Below, one piece after another: positions 1-7,254 of a stretch of 54,159 nt of DNA. How positions within the stretch are numbered: position 1 is the first letter of the stretch; each line of letters begins with the position of its first letter. A program made the translations under genes and the position numbers. The notes below the pieces were generated by a model. That model was not told the DNA's origin. It made no database searches and worked only from the letters and a program-made list of their open reading frames with translations. The DNA is from Oscillospiraceae bacterium (GTDB lineage: Bacteria; Bacillota; Clostridia; Oscillospirales; Oscillospiraceae), in contig JAGBBD010000021.1 in NCBI GenBank assembly GCA_017938625.1, positions 1 through 54,159 on the forward strand. The letters are read 5' to 3'.

Positions 1-21
1 AGACGTGTGCTCTTCCGATCT
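1..21. other. Illumina adapter remnant at contig end
   Basis: The first 21 bases are identical to the 3' end of the Illumina TruSeq Read 2 adapter (it contains GTGTGCTCTTCCGATCT). Genomic sequence starts at base 22, in the middle of a minus-strand gene. This is library sequence left by incomplete trimming, not biology, and it makes the left edge a false end. Confidence 0.97.
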
Positions 22-579
22 ATAGCCCCACTGTCCGCCCTCGGGATCGGTGTAGACCAGGCCGTAGGACAGCTGACCGTCATTGTAATCCGTATCCAGA
101 GCCTCCGGCGGGATGGTGCCGTCGGAAACACCGGAGCCGGGATAGGTCCAGGTATAGACCGTGCCGGAGATGTCCGAAGCAGTCAGATAAGCTTCCTGGG
201 CGCTGATGTGATCTGCGTAATCATTGACAAAATCCTGATGGCTGTATTGCTTCTGCAGCCGTCCGAGACGGAACCAACCCTCTGTGTCGTAGTCATACAG
301 GGGATATCCGGTTGCCCACAGTTCGCCGTTTTCCTCCAGACTGAAGCCAACATAGACCACGGTGCCGCCCTCCAATGTCTTGATCAGTTCGCCGCCTTCG
401 GGGGCTGTGTAGACATTGACTGTGGAGCCGACAGGCACTTCGTACTTTTCTGCAACAGAAGTGACTTTCTCGGAATTGCCCCAGTAGTAGTCATTGTCAT
501 AGGGCTCCCACAGCACATCTGCCGAAGCTGTCACAGTCAGCAAAAGGACGATCAGACATAAAGACAGTATTCTTTTCAT
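22..579 (-). CDS. Exported SH3-like protein, 3' end missing
   Basis: An open frame runs on the minus strand from ATG at 579 to the adapter junction, giving about 186 residues with no stop, so the C-terminus is lost. GGAGGAAATGTT precedes the start. The N-terminus is a clear signal peptide (MKRILSLCLIVLLLTVTASA, then DVLWEP). The mature part has a short stretch typical of bacterial SH3-type domains (VPVGSTVNVYTAPEGGELI), followed by Gly/Tyr/Asp-rich sequence with repeated GG and YDYD patterns. It is probably secreted or bound to the cell wall. It is the last gene of a three-gene minus-strand operon and begins 11 bases after the preceding stop. No enzymatic motif is visible and the exact function is unknown. 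Confidence 0.8.
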
Positions 580-590
580 AACATTTCCTC

Positions 591-920
591 CTAAAACAGT
601 TGCTGCAGCAGAACCCCTGCCGCATAAGAAAAAACGTTGCACAAAATCACGAATGTCCATGGAGCCTTTATAAAATCTCTGCAGCAAAGTCCTTCTGTCA
701 GGATCACGGCAGCTTCCAGAAAAAATACCGGCACAAACCCTTGCCAGCCGAGGTACAGGGTCATAAAGCTGTAGAGAAGATTGGCGGCAGGATTGGTCAG
801 AACATTCATCAATACCACCATCCAAAGCTTTTCTCTTCGCAGTCCCCAGACCAGGGCGAAGACAAGCTCCAGCGCCAGCGTGACTGCCAGCGCTTTTGCC
901 ATGGAGAACAAAAGATTCAT
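591..920 (-). CDS. Small integral membrane protein
   Basis: A 109-residue, very hydrophobic protein with about four predicted membrane segments (roughly residues 5-25, 32-53, 58-75 and 87-107) and few charges. Its ATG overlaps the TGA of the upstream transporter-like gene (ATGA, 917-920), a sign of translational coupling, and the exported SH3-like gene follows 11 bases after its TAG. The family is not recognised by eye. The coupling suggests it works with the MFS-like protein, perhaps as an accessory membrane subunit; this is inference. Confidence 0.75.
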   Translation of the reverse strand: MNLLFSMAKALAVTLALELVFALVWGLRREKLWMVVLMNVLTNPAANLLYSFMTLYLGWQGFVPVFFLEAAVILTEGLCCRDFIKAPWTFVILCNVFSYAAGVLLQQLF

Positions 921-1888
921 GGCGCATCACCTTCTTTCAGACACGGCAGAAGCAGGGCGGCCGACAGGGCAGATCCTGCTGCCATGGCAGCACCGCTGAT
1001 GGATGATGCGCCAAAGTACCCGGGCAGGAAGCCGAGAAACAGGGCAAAGGTCAGAAGTCCGAAGGAAAAGCCTTTGACGCCCGGCATCCTGTCTGCCAGC
1101 AAGTGCAGGGTAATGGGCATGGTCATGTTAAACAGCAGCAGAGCCATAAGTCCCAATGGGGCAGAGGATGAAAAAAGGAACAGTAGGGCAGACAGAAGCA
1201 GAGAACCCAAACCGACGGCTTTCAGCCCGAAACGATCAGCCAGAATGCCGCCCAGCGCCTTTCCGAGGACCACGCAGCTGACAGCTGCGAAGGACAAAAA
1301 TCCGGTCTTCCACGGCAGGGAAACTGCCATGCCACCGAAGGAACGCAGGATGACCACAAAAAACAGCAGCACACCGGGAAAGAGTGCAGTCTTGTCCGGC
1401 AGCTGCGCAGACGGAAGTGCCGGCTGCCGGCGGCACTTGCGCAGCACCATGGCGGCGCAGGATAGCAAAAGCAGCAAGACGACGGGAAGCGGAGAAGAAG
1501 CCGCTTTTCCCAGCATGGTGCCGAGCCAGATGCCCCATGCGCCGGGAGAGACAAAAATACCGAGCGGGGCAGCGCGATCCTCGGCTGCGTGCATCACTTC
1601 CAGACCGCCGCCGATGTGAAACAGTCCGTTGCCAAGCCCCAGCAGGCAGATGCTCCAAAGCCCCGGCTGAGGGAGCAGACAGCACACAGCTACCAGCAGC
1701 GCACCCGATACGGCAAAAAATTTATTCTTTCTCAGAACATCTGCCAGTAGCCCCAAAGGCATCTGCATGGCGAAAGCAAAGAAGTTATAGAGTAAAAACC
1801 CGAAAGCGCTCCGGTGGTTTGCGGAAAACACGGCAAAGGCGCAGCCCAGATCCACGGCGAAATGAGAAAACGCATAAACAGCAGTCAT
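917..1888 (-). CDS. MFS-like transporter
   Basis: A 323-residue polytopic membrane protein with about 10 hydrophobic segments. The pattern fits a short major-facilitator-type carrier: PLGLLADVLRKNKF near residue 45 resembles the loop 2-3 motif (G-x-x-x-D-x-x-x-R/K), and ALGGILADRFGLKAVG later in the protein is its second-half counterpart. The ATG at 1888 is preferred over an upstream in-frame start because it follows AAGGAGGG. It is shorter than classical 400-residue MFS proteins. The substrate cannot be told. It heads an operon with a small membrane protein and an exported SH3-like protein, transcribed from a TTGACA/TATGAT promoter just upstream. Confidence 0.75.
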   Translation of the reverse strand: MTAVYAFSHFAVDLGCAFAVFSANHRSAFGFLLYNFFAFAMQMPLGLLADVLRKNKFFAVSGALLVAVCCLLPQPGLWSICLLGLGNGLFHIGGGLEVMHAAEDRAAPLGIFVSPGAWGIWLGTMLGKAASSPLPVVLLLLLSCAAMVLRKCRRQPALPSAQLPDKTALFPGVLLFFVVILRSFGGMAVSLPWKTGFLSFAAVSCVVLGKALGGILADRFGLKAVGLGSLLLSALLFLFSSSAPLGLMALLLFNMTMPITLHLLADRMPGVKGFSFGLLTFALFLGFLPGYFGASSISGAAMAAGSALSAALLLPCLKEGDAP

Positions 1889-1941
1889 GGGCATCCCTCC
1901 TTTACCATAGCTGACGAAAAAACAAGACTTTGGTTGCATCT

Positions 1942-1970
1942 ATCATAACCCTTCGTAAAAATTGTGTCAA
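1942..1970 (-). promoter_or_regulatory. Promoter of the MFS-like operon
   Basis: On the minus strand TTGACA (1970-1965), a 17-base spacer and TATGAT (1947-1942) make a near-consensus vegetative promoter. Its -35 lies 2 bases from the -35 of a plus-strand promoter. Confidence 0.8.
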
Positions 1971-1972
1971 TC

Positions 1973-2001
1973 TTGACAAAAGCCTTTGGTTTTGCTAATA
2001 T
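1973..2001 (+). promoter_or_regulatory. Upstream promoter toward infC
   Basis: TTGACA (1973-1978), a 17-base spacer and TAATAT (1996-2001). The -35 forms the palindrome TGTCAATCTTGACA with the -35 of the divergent promoter. Transcripts would carry extra leader before the second infC promoter. Confidence 0.6.
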
Positions 2002-2042
2002 TTTCAATGTGTGCGGCAAACAGAAAAAAGTGAAATTTCCTA

Positions 2043-2071
2043 TTGACACGCACACTCCTGTGTGATAGAAT
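2043..2071 (+). promoter_or_regulatory. Main promoter of infC-rpmI-rplT
   Basis: TTGACA (2043-2048), a 17-base spacer and TAGAAT (2066-2071). Transcription is expected to start near 2078, placing the whole attenuator leader in the transcript. Confidence 0.85.
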
Positions 2072-2077
2072 ACATGG

Positions 2078-2229
2078 GCAAAACAAAGAAGGAGCGGTGG
2101 CACCGCCCTCACCTCGCGCGAGCAAGCTGAGAGGTCAACAAGGTTTCAAGCTGAGGCGCAGCCTTGGTTTGTTTGTGTGCGGGTGCCATGGCGGCATCCG
2201 TTTTTTGTATTTTTCTGGAGGTGTTTCAC
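2078..2229 (+). promoter_or_regulatory. L20-type leader attenuator
   Basis: The 150-base leader ends in an intrinsic terminator (stem 2180-2187 with 2193-2200, loop ATGGC, then TTTTTT). The segment GTGGCACC at 2097-2104 can pair with GGTGCCAT at 2182-2189, which is the 5' arm of the terminator, so it forms an alternative antiterminator. In low-GC Gram-positive bacteria excess L20 binds the infC leader and favours termination; the arrangement here matches that mechanism. The pairing was read from sequence; the L20 binding site itself was not resolved. Confidence 0.75.
2180..2206 (+). terminator. Regulated terminator before infC
   Basis: Stem CGGGTGCC/GGCATCCG (8 pairs, one G-U), a 5-base loop and a run of six T. 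It lies upstream of the infC start codon, so it acts as an attenuator and not as an operon end. Confidence 0.85.
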
Positions 2230-2748
2230 ATCGCTAAATTAGAACATCAGCTCAACGAGGAAATTCGTGATAAAGAAGTCCGCGTCATCGGCGCCGAAGG
2301 CGACCAGCTGGGCATCATGTCTTCTGCAGACGCCCTGAAGCTGGCGTTTGAAAAGGATCTGGATCTGGTGAAGATCGCACCCAATGCGACACCTCCGGTC
2401 TGCAAGATCATGGATTACGGCAAGTTCCGCTTCGAGCAGATGAAGAAGGAAAAAGAGGCAAAGAAAAATCAGCACGTGGTGGAGATCAAGGAAGTCCGCA
2501 TGTCTCCCAATATCGACACCAATGACTTCAATGTCAAGCTGAAGAATGCCATGAAGTTCCTGAAAGAAGGCAACCGTGTCAAGGTGACGGTTCGTTTCCG
2601 CGGCCGTGAGATGGCACACACCTCCATTGGCGAGACCCTGCTCAAGCAGTTCGGCGAACAGTGCGCCGAAGTGGCGACCGTGGAAAAGAACCCCAAGCTG
2701 GACGGCCGTCATATGACCATGTTCCTGAGCCCCAAAACGGCAAAATAA
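2230..2748 (+). CDS. infC: Translation initiation factor IF-3
   Basis: IF-3 binds the 30S subunit, checks the start codon and initiator tRNA and keeps subunits apart. From the ATC at 2230 the protein is 172 residues, normal for the family, with the typical N-terminal stretch NEEIRDKEVRVIGAEGDQLG, a Lys-rich linker (KKEKEAKKNQ) and a C-terminal domain with KVTVRFRGREMAH. The start is taken as ATC because GGAGG (2217-2221) lies 8 bases before it. The in-frame GTG at 2221 overlaps the ribosome site and the upstream ATGs lie inside the terminator. Rare AUU/AUC-type starts are a known feature of infC and allow IF-3 to repress its own translation. First gene of infC-rpmI-rplT. Confidence 0.95.
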   Translation: MAKLEHQLNEEIRDKEVRVIGAEGDQLGIMSSADALKLAFEKDLDLVKIAPNATPPVCKIMDYGKFRFEQMKKEKEAKKNQHVVEIKEVRMSPNIDTNDFNVKLKNAMKFLKEGNRVKVTVRFRGREMAHTSIGETLLKQFGEQCAEVATVEKNPKLDGRHMTMFLSPKTAK

Positions 2749-2777
2749 AATCGTAATATACGGAAGGAGAAACCACC

Positions 2778-2975
2778 ATGCCCAAGTTTAAGACCCACAG
2801 TGGCGCTAAGAAGAGATTCAACCTGACCAAGTCCGGTAAGGTTAAGAGAGCCCACGCATTCAAGAGCCACATCCTCACCAAGAAGACCACCAAGAGAACC
2901 AGAAATCTGCGGAAGAACGGCTACGCTGATGTTACCAACAGCGCTGCGATCCGCGAGATGATTCCCTACAAATAA
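2778..2975 (+). CDS. rpmI: Ribosomal protein bL35
   Basis: A 65-residue, strongly basic protein of the usual L35 size. It begins [20 protein letters not shown] and has the characteristic [18 protein letters not shown] stretch. It is a component of the 50S subunit. It lies 29 bases after infC with its own AAGGAG site and 29 bases before rplT, the standard operon order in bacteria. Confidence 0.97.
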   Translation: MPKFKTHSGAKKRFNLTKSGKVKRAHAFKSHILTKKTTKRTRNLRKNGYADVTNSAAIREMIPYK

Positions 2976-3004
2976 TCGGTCACTTTAGATAGGAGGATAA
3001 CGAA

Positions 3005-3358
3005 ATGGCAAGAATTAAAGGCGCAATGATGACGCGCAAGAGAAGAAATAAAGTCCTGAAGCTGGCTAAGTCCTACTGGGGCTCCAAGTCCACCCACTTC
3101 AAGATGGCCAAGCAGGCTGTCATGAAGTCCGGCACCTACGCATATGTGGGCCGTAAGCTGAAGAAGAGAGATTTCCGCCGTCTGTGGATCTCCCGTATTT
3201 CCGCAGCTGTTGCTCCCATGGGCATCAACTACTCCCGCTTTATGTACGGCCTGAAGAAGGCCGGTATCGAGATGAACCGCAAGACCCTGTCTGAAATGGC
3301 CATCAACGATTCCGCCGCTTTCGCAGCTCTGGTCGAGACTGCTAAGAAGGCTCTGTAA
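3005..3358 (+). CDS. rplT: Ribosomal protein bL20
   Basis: A 117-residue basic protein, the usual L20 length. It starts [20 protein letters not shown] and has the conserved [20 protein letters not shown] segment that contacts 23S rRNA. L20 is an early assembly protein of the 50S subunit. In Gram-positive bacteria it also acts as repressor of this operon by binding the infC leader, which fits the attenuator at 2078-2229. Last gene of the operon; a strong terminator follows 13 bases later. Confidence 0.97.
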   Translation: MARIKGAMMTRKRRNKVLKLAKSYWGSKSTHFKMAKQAVMKSGTYAYVGRKLKKRDFRRLWISRISAAVAPMGINYSRFMYGLKKAGIEMNRKTLSEMAINDSAAFAALVETAKKAL

Positions 3359-3370
3359 GATACCTAAAAC

Positions 3371-3405
3371 AAACAGGATGCGGCTGATACTGCATCCTGT
3401 TTTTT
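3371..3405 (+). terminator. Terminator after rplT
   Basis: AACAGGATGC pairs with GCATCCTGTT around a 10-base loop and is followed by a T run. It ends the infC operon 21 bases before the next start codon. Confidence 0.9.
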
Positions 3406-3425
3406 GACCCTGTGGAGGATAGCTT

Positions 3426-4076
3426 ATGCGCTACAAGGCAATACTGTTTGATATGGACGGTGTACTGATCGAATCCGAGTGGCTTATGCGCGATACCGCA
3501 ATTGCGTCTTTGGCAGAGCACGGTGTGCAGGCAAAGCACGAGGATTTTCTGGAATTTACCGGCTGCGGCGAGGATCGTTTTATCGGCGGCGTGGCGGAGA
3601 AGTACGGTCTTGTGTACCACACGGATATGAAAGAACGTGCCTATGACTTCTTTGGTCAGCGCGTGATGGGGGAGACCTACGTGCCGGAAGGTGTGAAGGA
3701 AATGCTCCATACCCTTCATGACAGAGGTCTGAAGCTGGCAGTTTGTACTGCGGCAGACCGCCGAAAAGCGCTGTATAACCTGCAGGCCATTGGTGTAACC
3801 GAGGATCTGTTTGCTGCTTTCATCACAGGCTCTGAAGTGGAACGGAAGAAGCCTTTCCCCGATATCTATCTGGAGGGCGCACGCCGTGTCGGATTTGCTC
3901 CGGAGGAATGCCTTGTGGTGGAAGATGCCATCAGCGGCGTCAAGGCCGCCCATGCAGGCGGCATGGATGCGGCGGTTGTCCCCACGACCTTCACCCTGCA
4001 GCAGCTGCAGCAGGTGGAGCCTGAGTATTATCTGGAACACATTCGTGACTTGCCCAACTTGAAGGAGCTGTTATGA
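3426..4076 (+). CDS. HAD-family phosphatase or phosphoglucomutase-like
   Basis: A 216-residue haloacid-dehalogenase superfamily hydrolase. Motif I is FDMDGVLIESE (nucleophile D9, acid/base D11), motif II is near VCTAADRR, motif III is the Lys in ERKKPFPDIY and motif IV is VVEDAISGV. The helical cap between motifs I and II places it in subfamily I, the beta-phosphoglucomutase/phosphoglycolate phosphatase type. It is cytoplasmic and hydrolyses or transfers phosphate on a small metabolite; the substrate cannot be read from sequence. Its TGA overlaps the ATG of the serine hydrolase gene (ATGA at 4073). No clear promoter is seen after the rplT terminator, so expression may rely on read-through. 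Confidence 0.88.
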   Translation: MRYKAILFDMDGVLIESEWLMRDTAIASLAEHGVQAKHEDFLEFTGCGEDRFIGGVAEKYGLVYHTDMKERAYDFFGQRVMGETYVPEGVKEMLHTLHDRGLKLAVCTAADRRKALYNLQAIGVTEDLFAAFITGSEVERKKPFPDIYLEGARRVGFAPEECLVVEDAISGVKAAHAGGMDAAVVPTTFTLQQLQQVEPEYYLEHIRDLPNLKELL

Positions 4077-5308
4077 GAAAACTGCTGATACTGTGCTTGA
4101 TCGTTGCAGTGTTATGTATCAGTGCTGCCGCCTATGAAGCGCCTGTGGATTTCACGGGGATCACGCTGGAAGAGGCCGTGGCGGATCTGATGGAGTATTA
4201 TCAGCTTTCTGAAAATAACTTCAGCATGTCCTATTACAACACGGTCACGGGGGAGTCCTACGACTTCAACGAGAACAAATTTTCCATTGCGGCAAGTACC
4301 TACAAGCTGCCCCTTAACATGTGCTTCTATGAGATGGAGCAGGCAGGCAAGATCGATCCCAACGAAACCTTCCGGTGGACGGGGATGAGCTTGTCAGAGG
4401 TCCATCGTCAGAGCATCCTGTTTTCCAATAATGAAGTTTCCGAAGCCATGATCGGCTACTGGAACAATTATTATATCTACAAAGAGAATATGCGCAAGTA
4501 TTCCACCATGCCGCTGGAGGATATTGATGAGAGCTTCTATCTGACCAATACCTCCTGTACCAGACTGATGATCGATACGCTGAAGTATCTGTATGCCAAC
4601 AGCGACCGCTTTGAGGAACTGATCGGCTACATGAAAGATGCTATGCCCGGTCAGTATTTCCAGGCGGGTGTGCAGGAATATGAGGTCGCCCATAAATATG
4701 GCGAGATCAATGAATTTGTCAATGATGTTGCCATCTTCTATACGCCCCAGCCCTTCCTGCTGGCGGTGTACACCCAGGGAATCCATGGTACCGGTGTCTG
4801 TGCGCAGGCAGCTCGTCTTATGACCAACTATACGGTCTGGAAGGGCGGCAACGCGGCAGTGACTGTGCCGGAAGAAGCTGTGCCTGTGGGCGGTGAAGAA
4901 GTCCTTTTGCCGGAGAAGACTCCTGTAGAAGAGACTCCTATAGAAGAGACTCCTATAGAAGAGACTCCTATAGAAGAGACTCCTGTAGAAGAAACTCCTG
5001 TAGAAGAAACTCCTGTGGAGGAAACTCCTGAGGAGGAAACTCCTGTGGAAGAGACCCCTGTGGAGGAAACTCCCGTAGAAGAAACTCCTGCAGAGGAAGA
5101 ACCTGTGGAGGAAGCCCCTTCTGAGGAAGAAACACAGCAGGAGGAAGAGCCTTCCGAAGAAACGGAAGAGGATCAGCGCCGTCGGGAACAGGAAGAACGG
5201 AAACTGCGCAAGCAGCGCAAAAAGAAGGTCACCTGGACCATTGTCGGCATTGGCTCTGTTTTGATGCTGGTGGCGATTCCCATCATCATGCGCAGAAGAT
5301 TGTACTAA
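4073..5308 (+). CDS. Beta-lactamase-like serine hydrolase with P-V-E-E-T stalk
   Basis: A 411-residue extracytoplasmic protein. Residues 1-20 are a signal peptide. Residues 21-260 resemble the class A beta-lactamase/transpeptidase fold, with S75-T-Y-K78 matching the S-x-x-K catalytic motif, S118-N-N matching S-D-N and K208-Y-G matching K-T-G. Residues 284-348 are 13 pentapeptide repeats (P-V/I-E-E-T). A strongly charged linker (QRRREQEERKLRKQRKKK) precedes a membrane helix at about 388-405 ending MRRRLY. The likely topology is a catalytic domain held outside the membrane by an acidic stalk. It may act on peptidoglycan or a beta-lactam; whether it hydrolyses either is unknown. Translationally coupled to the HAD gene. 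Confidence 0.82.
   Translation: MRKLLILCLIVAVLCISAAAYEAPVDFTGITLEEAVADLMEYYQLSENNFSMSYYNTVTGESYDFNENKFSIAASTYKLPLNMCFYEMEQAGKIDPNETFRWTGMSLSEVHRQSILFSNNEVSEAMIGYWNNYYIYKENMRKYSTMPLEDIDESFYLTNTSCTRLMIDTLKYLYANSDRFEELIGYMKDAMPGQYFQAGVQEYEVAHKYGEINEFVNDVAIFYTPQPFLLAVYTQGIHGTGVCAQAARLMTNYTVWKGGNAAVTVPEEAVPVGGEEVLLPEKTPVEETPIEETPIEETPIEETPVEETPVEETPVEETPEEETPVEETPVEETPVEETPAEEEPVEEAPSEEETQQEEEPSEETEEDQRRREQEERKLRKQRKKKVTWTIVGIGSVLMLVAIPIIMRRRLY
4922..5116 (+). repeat. 13 tandem 15-bp coding repeats
   Basis: Thirteen in-frame 15-base units of the form CCT-GTA-GAA-GAA/GAG-ACT encode P-V-E-E-T with I, E and A variants at the second residue. Near-identical neighbouring units (three consecutive PIEET) suggest expansion and contraction by slippage, so copy number may vary between strains. 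Confidence 0.95.
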
Positions 5309-5310
5309 AC

Positions 5311-5346
5311 AAAAAGCTGTCCCAACTATATTGGGACAGCTTTTTT
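5311..5346. terminator. Bidirectional terminator between convergent genes
   Basis: AAAAGCTGTCCCAA and TTGGGACAGCTTTT form a 14-pair stem with a 5-base loop. T runs lie on both sides, so it serves both the serine hydrolase and the ABC exporter genes. Confidence 0.92.
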
Positions 5347-5349
5347 CTT

Positions 5350-7254
5350 TTATTCCAGCTCAAATGCGCCGGTGTAAAGCTGATAGTAAGTGCCCTTCTG
5401 GGCAATGAGGTCGTCGTGGGTGCCGCGCTCAATGATTCTGCCGTGGTCGAGCACCATAATGGCAGCAGCATCGCGCACGGTGGAAAGGCGGTGGGCAATG
5501 ACGAATACCGTTCTGTCCTTCATCAGCTGATCCATGCCGCGCTGAACGATAGCTTCCGTTCTGGTGTCGATGGAAGAAGTGGCTTCATCCAAAATCATGA
5601 CAGGGGGATCTGCCACAGCGGCTCTTGCAATGGACAAAAGCTGACGCTGACCTTGGCTCAGCCCGGAGCCGTCACCGGAAAGCATGGTCTGGTAGCCTTG
5701 CGGCAGTCTTGTGATAAAGTCATGGGCATTGGCCAGCTTGGCAGCTTCGATGCATTCTTCGTCGGTGGCATCCAGCTTGCCGTAGCGGATGTTGTCCATA
5801 ACTGTGCCGGTAAACAGGTTGACGTCCTGCAGCACCACTCCGAGGGAGCGGCGCAGATCCGGCTTTTTGATCTTGTTGATGTTGATGCCGTCATAACGGA
5901 TCTTGCCGTCGGCAATGTCATAGAACCGGTTGATCAGATTTGTGATGGTGGTCTTGCCTGCACCGGTGGCGCCCACAAAGGCGATCTTCTGACCGGGCTT
6001 TGCGTAAAGACTCACATCGTGGAGCACGGTCTTGCCCTCTTCGTAGGCAAAGTCCACGTCGAACATTCTCACATCGCCGGTCAGTCTGGTGTAGGTCACG
6101 GTACCGCCTCTGTGGGGATGCTTCCATGCCCAGATGCCGGTGCGGTGGGTACTTTCCGTCAAAGTGCCGTCTGCCTCTTCTTTTGCGTTGACCAGTGTTA
6201 CATAACCCTCGTCCTCTTCCACAGGCTCATCGAGAAGCTTGAAAATACGCTCCGCACCTGCCATTGCCATGATGATGGAGTTGAGCTGCTGAGAGATCTG
6301 GGAAACAGGACGTGTGAAGTTTTTGGAAAGCTGCAGGAACACGGTGATGCCACCCAAAGTGATGAAGCTTTCTTTGGTGGCGACTGCCAGCGTGCCGCCC
6401 AGCATGGCGACCAACACATACTGCAGGTTGCCCAAGTTCATCATAATGGGCATGAGGATGTTGGCATAGATGTTTGCCTTGGTGCCGTTTTCCTGCAGTT
6501 CCTTGTTTCTGCGATCGAATTCTTCTTTGTTTTTCTCCTCGTGGCAGAAGACCTTGACCACCTTCTGACCGTGGATCATTTCTTCGATATACCCGTTGAG
6601 GCTGCCCAGAGAAGTCTGCTGTGCCTTGAAATACTTGGCAGAGTTGCCGCCGATGGATTTGGTGGCCTGCAGCATGGCTGTCATGGTCAAAAGGACAAAC
6701 AGCGTCAGCACGGGGCTGGTGACGATCATGGTCACAAAGACAGATACGATGGTCACAACGGAGGAAAGGGTCTGAGGAATGCTCTGGGAGAGCATCTGCC
6801 GCAGAGTGTCCACATCGTTGGTATAGTGACTCATGACATCGCCGAAGGTGTGGGTGTCAAAATAGCGGATGGGAAGGCGCTGCATATGGCGGAACATATC
6901 ATTGCGGATGGTGGTCTGCACACCTTGACCGACCCGCGCCATAAGCAGTCCCTGCACCAGATTGGCGACGACACCGATCATAAACACCGCAGCCATCTCC
7001 ACAATGACCATGAGCAGATCGGAAAAGTCCTCGCTGCCGGATAAAAGGAGGGGGCGGATGTGGTCATCGATGATGGTTTCCAGATACGTCATGCCGAGGA
7101 CGCTGGTCAGCGCCGCGGCGACGATGCAAATGATGACCATGGCGAAGGAAAATTTATATGCCTTCAGATAGGATAACAGCCGCTTCAGCGTGTTTTTGTT
7201 AAAGGCTTTCATGTTGACGGGACCTTGTGTCCCGGGACCGGGTCTTGGAGGCAT
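5350..7254 (-). CDS. ABC exporter half-transporter, catalytic NBD
   Basis: A 634-residue fused membrane-ATPase half-transporter. About six membrane helices (residues 30-330) are followed by a nucleotide-binding domain with Walker A GATGAGKTT (near 430), signature LSQGQRQ (near 533) and an intact Walker B MILDEATSSID (near 555). A charged insertion of about 45 residues rich in Glu, Thr and Arg separates the two parts. Its ATG overlaps the stop of the partner gene (TGATG at 7254), and AAGGAGGA precedes it. With the partner's degenerate ATPase site this looks like a heterodimeric exporter of the TM287/288 or BmrC/D kind, which commonly pumps drugs or lipids. The substrate is unknown. Under MarR control by position. 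Confidence 0.92.
   Translation of the reverse strand: MPPRPGPGTQGPVNMKAFNKNTLKRLLSYLKAYKFSFAMVIICIVAAALTSVLGMTYLETIIDDHIRPLLLSGSEDFSDLLMVIVEMAAVFMIGVVANLVQGLLMARVGQGVQTTIRNDMFRHMQRLPIRYFDTHTFGDVMSHYTNDVDTLRQMLSQSIPQTLSSVVTIVSVFVTMIVTSPVLTLFVLLTMTAMLQATKSIGGNSAKYFKAQQTSLGSLNGYIEEMIHGQKVVKVFCHEEKNKEEFDRRNKELQENGTKANIYANILMPIMMNLGNLQYVLVAMLGGTLAVATKESFITLGGITVFLQLSKNFTRPVSQISQQLNSIIMAMAGAERIFKLLDEPVEEDEGYVTLVNAKEEADGTLTESTHRTGIWAWKHPHRGGTVTYTRLTGDVRMFDVDFAYEEGKTVLHDVSLYAKPGQKIAFVGATGAGKTTITNLINRFYDIADGKIRYDGININKIKKPDLRRSLGVVLQDVNLFTGTVMDNIRYGKLDATDEECIEAAKLANAHDFITRLPQGYQTMLSGDGSGLSQGQRQLLSIARAAVADPPVMILDEATSSIDTRTEAIVQRGMDQLMKDRTVFVIAHRLSTVRDAAAIMVLDHGRIIERGTHDDLIAQKGTYYQLYTGAFELE

Noticed and set aside
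7-561. A 184-codon plus-strand frame at the contig start
   Set aside because: Its start lies in adapter sequence and the opposite strand encodes a signal-peptide protein with a good ribosome site.
4922-5116. Regular short repeats that might suggest a CRISPR array
   Set aside because: Units are 15 bases, contiguous without spacers and in frame with a coding sequence.
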